From the NCBI GenBank assembly GCA_905397405.1, contig CAJPVJ010000075.1, positions 1 to 43,033 of the forward strand: a DNA stretch of 43,033 nucleotides, read 5' to 3'. The position numbers and the translations under genes are program-made. Positions within the stretch are counted from its first letter, which is position 1; every line of letters starts with the position of its first letter. Of this stretch, positions 35,201 to 43,033 are shown in pieces. A model generated the notes under the pieces. That model was given only the letters and a program-made list of their open reading frames with translations. It had not been told where the DNA came from and searched no databases. This stretch comes from Oppiella nova (taxonomy: Eukaryota; Arthropoda; Arachnida; Sarcoptiformes; Oppiidae).

Positions 35201-37451
35201 GGTTATACCATAAGATAATCAATGAAAAGCCAACCTACAAATTGTATATTCCTTTGATTACTTTACCTGGTACTTTTTAAGATTATTTTTCTTTATATGA
35301 ATAATTTAATTTAATTCTTATGATATACATACGTTATCAAAAGAAAAAAGTATACCTGTACCTTTGACTTTATAAACAAGAATACTAACATGTTACTTTA
35401 CATGCCAAATAAATGCATAAATTAAATGTTTGGCAGTAAAGTTTTCAGTACAAAGTTTGTACTACAAACTAGCACGTTTAGAATGTATTTCAATATCTCT
35501 TAAAGTGCAGTTCAACCTCTTTTTAACTGTAATTTATTCTGTTGGCTCTCAATCTGTAATCTACTTTTTCTGCAGTTTGAATATCAGTAAAAGAATATAA
35601 ATATAACTTTTATAACATTTTAATAGAATAATTATTCAAGTAACCAGGTATCTTATATAAATTAAGCTTTGAATACGGTATAAACTAATTTATTCACTAT
35701 TACAGTATCTTCTAAACTTCTGTCACATTTATTAAATAATATAACAATATTACAGAGTCTTGAGCCTTAATTTAGAATAAAAGTTCTTGTTAAATTTAAT
35801 TATTGTATATTATTTTATATTATAACTTACTTGCAAATGATTTTAGTTTTTAATTTGTTAAATTTTCCATCATTAAAACTATGTATTTATATACGATTTT
35901 GGAATGACATCATATATGTGTAGCTAATTTTATAATCAAATGTTATCAAATTGAGTTATTTTATACTAGTATAATATGCTTTCATTTAATTATATATTTT
36001 TATTTAAATACGAGCACATTATTAAAGATGAGTTTTTTAGATCGATGTTTCGGAGTCACAACACATGTGATAATTATTATACAATCGTTACATAGTAAGA
36101 AATATTAGTCAATATTTAAAGTGTTGCCAAAATTTGAAATGACCCAATTCTCATTCATTCTTAAGCAATAAATTATGAACAGTTACTTGTAATTAAATAT
36201 TCTTGTATTTAGAACTACTTTAGATTTGTTTTTCATTTATTGATTTACATACATTTATAGTTGTTTAACATTTAAAAATGCAAATGTTTATTCGGAAATA
36301 ATGATTTAATATTTTTATAAATAATATATAATTTTATCCTTTAATAGGTTTTATGCATCAGAAATTCTGTGTGCCGTCGAGTTTATGCATTCAAAAGGCA
36401 TTGTCTATCGGTTAGAAGATTTCATTTTATAATGTATTGTCCATTTTATACAGTTTTGTCAATTTCATTGTGATTTTTTATTTCATATAGAGATTTGAAA
36501 TTAGATAACATCATGATAGACCAAAAGGTATGAATTGTTTTTATTTTATTTTTTCAAATGTTTCATACTTTTTATAAATGAATAAAATTTATTAATCAAC
36601 ACATTTAATTAAAGGGACATTTAAGACTTGTAGATTTTGGAATGTGCCTGGGTATGTGTAAATATTATATTGTTATTCATTTTTTATGCATGATTTTATA
36701 TAAACATTTTATACAATTAAAGGTCAGATATATCGTGAAGACTTGCTTCCGTCTAATTTTTGTGGGACTCCTGAATACATGGCCCCTGAGATTATAAAAG
36801 GAGTCAAATATAACCAATCGGTTGACTTCTGGTCTTTTGGTGTTTTGTTGTATGAGATGGTTGTGGGCACCTCTCCCTTCCATGGTCTGTATGTCTCCAT
36901 TCATAATAACATATCAAATGATTTCTATATTAAAGGCACTGATGAGGAGGAACTCCTGTGGAACGTCTGTTACGAAGAAATCAAATATCCCTTATATTTA
37001 AGTGAAAGCATCAAAAGTTTACTAGTTTTGGTAAATACTGTATAAAGTGATTATGTATTTGAGTTATATTTTGAAAAATATTTCTTTTCAAGTTGCTAAG
37101 TAAAGCTCCTGAACAACGGTTGGGAATGCCTACCTGTCCAGCCGGTTCAATCCGTAGTCAAACATTTTTTAAAGGTGTTGAATGGACTAAAGTAGAGAAA
37201 TGCCAAATAAAGGCACCATTTATTCCTGAACTGGTGAGATAACCCATAAAATATGATATGACAAACGTTGTGGTCATAAACTAAACATAATATTTGCAAA
37301 CCAGAGCTCACCCTTTGATGTCTCCTATTTTGATGAGTATTTTACTAAAGAAGAGCCAAATCTGACGCCTGTTTGTCCGAAAATCACTCAATCAATCGAT
37401 CAAACATTATTCGATGGATTCAGTTATACCAACCATAAGATGACCGACTGA
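32250..37451 (+). CDS. AGC kinase with a novel-PKC-type catalytic domain and a long Cys-free N-terminus (no C1/C2)
   Basis: Eleven exons: 32250-33522, 33606-33859, 33926-34099, 34171-34262, 36348-36410, 36491-36527, 36615-36651, 36723-36884, 36936-37030, 37093-37233, 37305-37451; about 824 residues. The kinase domain spans ~493-755: Gly loop GRGSFGKV (503-510), Lys525 (YFAIK), catalytic YRDLKLDN (Asp620), DFG 638-640, [24 protein letters not shown]. The AGC C-tail follows, with a turn motif (EEPNLTP) and hydrophobic motif FDGFSY, both as in PKC delta/theta/epsilon. The Thr that PDK1 phosphorylates in PKCs (T of TFCGT) is Asn655 here. Residues 1-~490 are Ser/Arg-rich then Lys/Glu-rich, apparently disordered and without cysteine, so a zinc-binding C1 domain is impossible. 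The start is the first ATG after an in-frame TAA at 32220. A 2.1-kb intron contains a dispersed repeat. Confidence 0.88.
34263..36347 (+). other. 2.1-kb intron of the PKC-like kinase
   Basis: By far the longest intron in the window, donor GTCTGT and acceptor TAATAG. It is very AT-rich and contains the ~780-bp repeat copy at 34758-35538. No ORF of note. Confidence 0.85.
34758..35538 (+). repeat. Dispersed repeat copy A (inverted relative to 42257-43033)
   Basis: About 780 bp match the reverse complement of the window's last 777 bp with only scattered substitutions and small indels (for example an indel near 35060 and at 35200). There is no ORF. The right boundary is at aatttatt (35538), after which the copies differ. 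The left boundary cannot be set because copy B runs off the window. Confidence 0.95.
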
Positions 37452-38194
37452 TTGACTCGGCTTTGCATATATTATAGTAATTGTTGTGAATATTTCATAA
37501 AACATTAATAACAACACCATATTAGTTGTTATATTTGGTTTTAAGTATATAAATGAATTATTTATTCTGTAAATATATGATTTTTTTGCATTTTGTTTCA
37601 ATGAATAATTTTTATAATTTATAAAAGTTTTTGCGCCTGTTTTTGTTAATATTTTAAAATTAATTGGAATTTTAATTCAATAAGTTATGAAAAAATTTAC
37701 ATTTAAATTGAATTATTTTTCAAATTATATAAATACAATGAATGTGTGATTTTAATTATATTAATTCTGATTTTGTATTTTAATGAATTTGATTTTTAAT
37801 AAAATTTAGTGATTTATTCTTTAAAAAAAAGTTTTACTCAAATAAGATGTACAGTAATATTATTAATTTAATGTTACTATAAATGTTATTAAACTCATCT
37901 AATTTACCATAAATTGTAGAAAATTTAAAAATATCCTCATTCTATTTATAATATGCTGTATTTAATATCTACTGTATGGTGGAGTGTATGTAACATATTT
38001 ATTAATAAATGTATGGAATTTGCAGAATAATTATCTAGAAATTGGATTCGCATTTCAATGGGTTTATTACATGAGAGACTTTGTGCACGGAATGGCTTTC
38101 TTTTGATTAATGATTAGAAATATGAGAATTGATTCGTTAATCAATCTTCTATTGCACTCAATTAGTGAACAACTAGTGAACTGTTTTGTTAATC
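37452..38194. other. Convergent AT-rich intergenic region, kinase / ZP gene
   Basis: 743 bp between stop codons. Several AATAAA-like words occur (for example around 37798), but no gene or RNA is seen. Confidence 0.6.
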
Positions 38195-41007
38195 TCAATA
38201 TTTAACATAAGTTTGAGACAAATTTGCTGTTTGTGAGGGTTTATTAGAATATCTACTGTTAGGTCGTGAGTGTGATACGGGTGCGTATGGATCACTATCA
38301 TTGCCACTATAAGAGCGATGAGAATTAACGGTGGATCCGCCTCCTGATGTATATCCCGTGTAATGATTCTTATTAAGCGATATACGCGACCCATAGTGAG
38401 AACTGGGGGTCCAATCGATTTTGTACGGATCGTAATCTTCTATTTCTGACGGCTCTCTCTCTGAAACCTTTTCATCGAAACAAAGTTTAATTTGAAACTC
38501 ATATATATTTATATCATTTAATACAAATATTACTTCGGTTTTAATACAGGAACAGCTGAGTGATGAACACAAGAATATATTAACCAAAAGCATTACTAAT
38601 AGCATAATGGTTAACATTATGCAAAGGGCTATCAGCCATGGGAACCTCCATTCTGTGCATTCTTGTAGATAAGATGCGGCTAAAAATTAAGTGTAATTAA
38701 ACTTTTAAACCTTAATTTGAATCTAAAAATATGAAACTCACAGATTTGAGCTCCGGGTTCAACAACAAACACAGTGGTAGAGGCGAGCAATTGTACGGAA
38801 TCCTTACTTAATGCCAAATCTTTGTTATCATTTGTCACTTTCAAATCATCACTATTACACTGAAGTTGAGGACAGTTAGCTTTACATAAGACTATATCAC
38901 ATTGAAAGTGAATTTTATTCACTTCAGGAAATCTAAACATTGAATATATGGTGGCCTCAGCGTAATGACTATCATTGTATGTGAAACCGGAGATTATATT
39001 CAGTTTTGGACATCTGTCAATCAAATCATTAAAATTATGTCTTAAATGAAATAAAAGGCATATTTATTATATTGAATCGTTACAGACCCATTGGCATCGA
39101 TTAACTCTACTTCTGAAGTATTGGCTGTAAAACTAAAACAGTTTCTTACGATTAAACTGTAATCATCTGAAAATAAAAATATGAATGATTTACTAATGTT
39201 AAGAAATAAAAATACAAAGTATTTATTTGAAAAATATTTCTCAGTGGGAGAGACATTTATTTGGACATATAATTGTCACATAATTAGTTTTGTAATGAAA
39301 AATGCGAAACAATTGAATGATTACCGTCAGGACTAGAGATTTCAGCTCTTAGAGTGTATTGATTTCCGTGAACCACTCGAACCACTTTCGATCCCTTATC
39401 CAACAGTTTTAGAGAAACGCGTGACAACTCATTGCTGACAAATACAATTTTTCGTCATTTTTATCTTTTTACATTGTATTAGAAAATTGTGCACTTTTTA
39501 TGCTTTGTTTTGAAAAATAAACACAATTATTTATATCCTAAAAGTCTAGTTATTGTTAAGTCAATGATCGCATCAATTAAAGCTAAACATGACTTAAATA
39601 TAGCTTCAGTTAAGAGATAAGAATTAGATATAGAGATAAAGTACAGTATATGTATAGTATAGTTATAAAGACAATGTTATCACTTACCGAGCATTTCTAA
39701 ATCCTGATTGAGAGCACGTTATTATGTAATACTTGTCATCCGACAGCTCTAATGTCTTGTGTACTCTCACTGTCAGTGCAACTGTTCTCTCTTCAGATCC
39801 CTATCCCATCAAAAGTGGCGGTTAAGTAGGAATTATATAAAAATATAATTCAAATACATTAATTCAAATTATAACTAAAAGTTAATGAATAATTTTCTAA
39901 TTTTCAATTCATTATAAAAACCTATCCAGTAATTAAACCTAATTTTAATTTCTAAACTAAAATTTAATAATTAAATTACTAAAAAGTACATAACATTTTT
40001 AATTTTTTAAACCATATGTATCGATGATAATACTGGAAATATAAGTAAATAATTTTGATGATATAATAATTAATCGGAAAAGGTGTACTCGATTCAAATA
40101 CTGTAGTAGATCTATTATTAATAAAATATTTTAAAAGTGTACTGTGTACTTTAAATATTAATTTTTTGTCATTAAATTTCATTCAATGATGTTTAAAAAT
40201 ATGTACCACTAATCCAATAATCAAACCTTAAGTCTGTGGACTCCGCAGAAATTGTTTTCATCAGGTTTTGCCAGAAGATTAATAGTTAGGGTTGTGTTGA
40301 GACCTCCATCGCCCGATTGAAGGCACGGACTCTTTCGGAAGTCTCGCGTATGGATAACACCATTGAACGGCTCTTTAGTGATGACAGCAATGTTCATAAG
40401 CCCGCGCTCGCACCGGGCGGTCACTGATGGATCAAATTCTTCATCAGTAACTGATGATTGAGACAAAACCTAAAATTGATAGACATTTTGAGTGTTATTT
40501 TAAATTTGAATGTTATTAAGAGTGGGTGAAGTGAATTGAAGGTTAGCCTTCATTACAATTGAACTTAAGGTGTTGTTCCACTTTTGGCTAATTTTTCATT
40601 GATTTCATTGACTGTTAATTAAAAGTATTTAAATCTTTTCCTTGACATCCGTTGGATTAAAGAATAAACATTCGTTTAAGTAATTCTTATGATTACAATT
40701 AAATTACAATATTAGAGATTTATAATTATACAATAATTATAATTATATCTTAAATTAATATGAGTCTATACTTTATTTGTCTATGATTGAATGTTATTTT
40801 AATTTATGTTTGTAAAATATATCAAATTATTGTAAACAAACAAAAGTTAAATTAAATTTAAAATAAATATGTTTTTTATACTAAAATTTATAATAAAATT
40901 AATTATTAAACAAAACTTACAAATGCTATGAATTGAAGCGAAAGGAAGGCATGAAGTAATGAATTGAAGTAATTATGATGAGAATATGTTTGAAATAATA
41001 AATTCAT
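38195..41007 (-). CDS. Zona pellucida (ZP) domain type I membrane protein
   Basis: Minus-strand exons: 41007-40921, 40469-40227, 39800-39688, 39434-39325, 39166-39088, 39013-38742, 38679-38195. The last is probably split by a 66-nt intron (38468-38533), giving about 440 residues spliced or 462 unspliced. The order is a signal peptide (residues ~1-30, LLHAFLSLQFIAF), the ZP-N half (TARCERGLMNIAV, FNGVIHTRDF, FCGVHRLK, YYIITC), the ZP-C half (DDYSLIVRNC, VELIDANGCPKL, IISGF, IHFQCDIVLCKANCPQLQC), then a transmembrane helix (WLIALCIMLTIMLLVMLLV) followed by CSSLSCSCIK and a Ser/Tyr-rich cytosolic tail. ZP domains polymerise; in arthropods they shape apical cuticle and sensory matrices. The protein is little more than SP-ZP-TM-tail, as in miniature/dusky-like or cuticlin-type proteins, but I cannot assign the orthologue. 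No clear furin site before the TM. Confidence 0.9.
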
Positions 41008-42256
41008 GTTTGAATTCTGATGAACAACTCAATCTCATAATCAATTTCAACAAACTCTACATTTCTTTTTCCAATAATTGTTTTAATTAAAGAATTGACC
41101 GAAAAATGGTAAAAACAATAAACAGCGTTATGTGAGGCACTGGTACTACAGATGTCTGTCTGCGGGACAACTGAAACTCAGAACTACTGATTCGGAACAA
41201 CACTATCTCTATAACACTCTCTCCTTACCTGCGATAACAGGTTTTCAGTCCTCTATTATTGCGTTTTCATTCACACTATACTAACCTAATAGTAAAACTA
41301 ACAGATGCTCGAGTCTTGGGCTCGAGCTATCAGCAATGTACTTTTTGAGCTTATAACTATTGATTAACATTAAAAAACTTAATAAAACTTTAAAACTTCT
41401 CAATTTATTGTTAGCTAAAAGATGTTTATATAATAAATATAAGCAACAAATGATTTTAGAAGATATCGTGAATTGGTGGTAAAACTCGAGATCAGTGGTG
41501 ACTCGTTATCATCACTAGTGACCCACAAACAAAACTTTCCACTTTTGGTTCAAGTGTTCAGATGGTGTCCCACACACTACTCTTGATGCTATACAACGCG
41601 ATTTCATTGAAGATTTTATTTTATGTTTTTTTAAGAAAAGGNGATCAGTGGTGACTCGTTATCATCACTAGTGACCCACAAACAAAACTTTCCACTTTTG
41701 GTTCAAGTGTTCAGATGGTGTCCCACACACTACTCTTGATGCTATACAACGCGATTTCATTGAAGATTTTATTTTATGTTTTTTTAAGAAAAGGACAAAA
41801 TTGGCGTTCAATCAACACTTATGTTGTCCCCCAAAACAAACTCTAAAATTGTATTAATAATATATTATTGTATATTAAATTTATATAGTTTAAATAAGAA
41901 GTAACTTTTGTCTTTTAAAATTTAGTGATATCATTATGACAATTATAATAGAAATTCATAATTTAAATGTTTCAATAATCAAAGAATTCAAATGTTTGTT
42001 AACATTCATAAGTGATAATGAAAAAGAATAATTATATTTTACAACTAAATATAGTTTAAAATAAAATTTCTAAATATTTAAACAAATTTTTATCATATTT
42101 CTATTATACTATATATCTGATATATTATATCATATACTGTAGTAACTTTATGTAAAATATTTATTTTATTAATATTTAAGAAAATAAATTAATAAATCAA
42201 GTTTTATACAACATGTTTCAGAAAAGATAATTAAAATTTTAATTGTAATTATAGAT
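41008..42256. other. Intergenic region 5' of the ZP gene with an assembly gap
   Basis: AT-rich, with no coding sequence recognised. It contains the 152-bp duplicated block around a single N (41642) and a long AT-rich stretch to 42256. Confidence 0.6.
41490..41794. repeat. 152-bp exact duplication flanking a single N (assembly join)
   Basis: Bases 41490-41641 (gatcagtggtgactcg...aagaaaagg) are repeated base for base at 41643-41794, separated only by n at 41642. This is what an unmerged contig overlap looks like. Confidence 0.95.
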
Positions 42257-43033
42257 AATAAATTACAGTTAAAAAGAGGTTGAACTGCACTTTAAGAGAT
42301 ATTGAAATACATTCTAAACGTGCTAGTTTGTAGTACAAACTTTGTACTGAAAACTTTACTGCCAAACATTTAATTTATGCATTTGGCATGTAAAGTAACA
42401 TGTTAGTATTCTTGTTTATAAAGTCAAAGGTACAGGTATACTTTTTTCTTTTGATAACGTATGTATATCATAACAATTAAATTAAACTATTCATATAAAG
42501 AAAAATAATCTTAAAAAGTACCAGGTAAAGTAATCAAAGAAATATACAATTTGTAGGTTGGGTTTTCATTGATTATCTTATGGTATAACAATAACCTTAT
42601 ACCAATGATACCTTATACTTTAAATATTTGAATTAACTTGCTCAACAATTAAATAAAGTTTCAATCCAACACACCCCTGGTAAATAGTATTCTTAGGCTT
42701 TTATTAATATAATTGAAAAATTATTAATAGACAGACTATAAAGTGAGACGCGACGGAAAAACTTATAAATTGAATATTATTGTAGAACTCGATGAGAGCT
42801 TTGCACTCAATATCCGTTGCATATATCACTCAATATACCGAAAATAATAAACAGAAAATGTTTGGATTGAAACACGATTTACACAAATATGTCAAAAGAA
42901 AAAATCTAAACAAATATTTAGCAAATAAGCATTTACATAAACTTTTTAAACGATCACTATGACCTGGCTAATATAATTTCTGAATTAACTTTTACAGTGC
43001 TAAAACAAATTAATATATTAATCAAAATTGAAA
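42257..43033 (-). repeat. Dispersed repeat copy B, truncated by the window end
   Basis: Reverse-complement match to 34758-35538 in the kinase intron, a few percent diverged. It continues past the window edge. Confidence 0.95.

Noticed and set aside
34758-35538. Reading the inverted repeat as LTRs of a retroelement
   Set aside because: The copies are inverted, not direct, with host genes between them and no TG...CA ends visible.

Overview
This is a eukaryotic nuclear window from an animal with a compact genome. The intergenic DNA is AT-rich, most introns are 50-75 nt, and there are 13 protein genes of clear metazoan type. The mix (Suppressor of fused, Slimb/beta-TrCP, a ZP-domain cuticle-type membrane protein) fits an arthropod. 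Gene compactness suggests a mite-like (acariform) arthropod, but that is inference; I cannot name the species. There is no operon, CRISPR array or bacterial feature. Exon coordinates were deduced by hand from splice signals, reading-frame continuity and remembered family sequences. Every gene model given is phase-consistent from start to stop, with one exception: the first gene, which carries a frameshifting duplication.

Layout, left to right: BOD1/BOD1L-like Shg1-family protein (+, 616-2613); Suppressor of fused (-, 2717-4614); exportin-7 (+, 5446-9829); Slimb/beta-TrCP F-box WD40 protein (-, 10285-13544); intronless glucosidase I, GH63 (+, 15084-17564); MMADHC/cblD cobalamin trafficking protein (-, 17742-18775); UBL5/Hub1 (+, 19626-19936); propionyl-CoA carboxylase beta (-, 20046-22277); GINS subunit Sld5 (+, 22763-23440); F-actin capping protein alpha (-, 23615-25350); RBM5/RBM10-type splicing factor (+, 27248-31228); a PKC-like kinase with an unusual N-terminus (+, 32250-37451); a ZP-domain membrane protein (-, 38195-41007). 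The last 2 kb hold an assembly gap and an inverted dispersed repeat.

The first eleven genes alternate strand without exception. They form tail-to-tail pairs separated by only about 100-450 bp and head-to-head pairs separated by about 0.5-1.9 kb. Some neighbours share pathways. SUFU and Slimb both act on Gli/Ci in Hedgehog signalling. MMADHC and PCCB both serve propionate/methylmalonyl-CoA metabolism. UBL5 and RBM5 are both splicing factors, though not adjacent.

The most notable observations are: (1) a textbook U12-type AT-AC intron in exportin-7; (2) a C1/C2-less novel-PKC-type kinase whose activation-loop Thr is Asn; (3) two TA-flanked MITE-like elements, one with 37-bp perfect terminal inverted repeats; (4) a ~780-bp non-coding repeat in inverted orientation, one copy inside a 2.1-kb kinase intron; (5) a 128-bp exact tandem duplication that breaks the BOD1L-like reading frame; (6) the strict strand alternation. 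No wholly new multi-gene system is evident.
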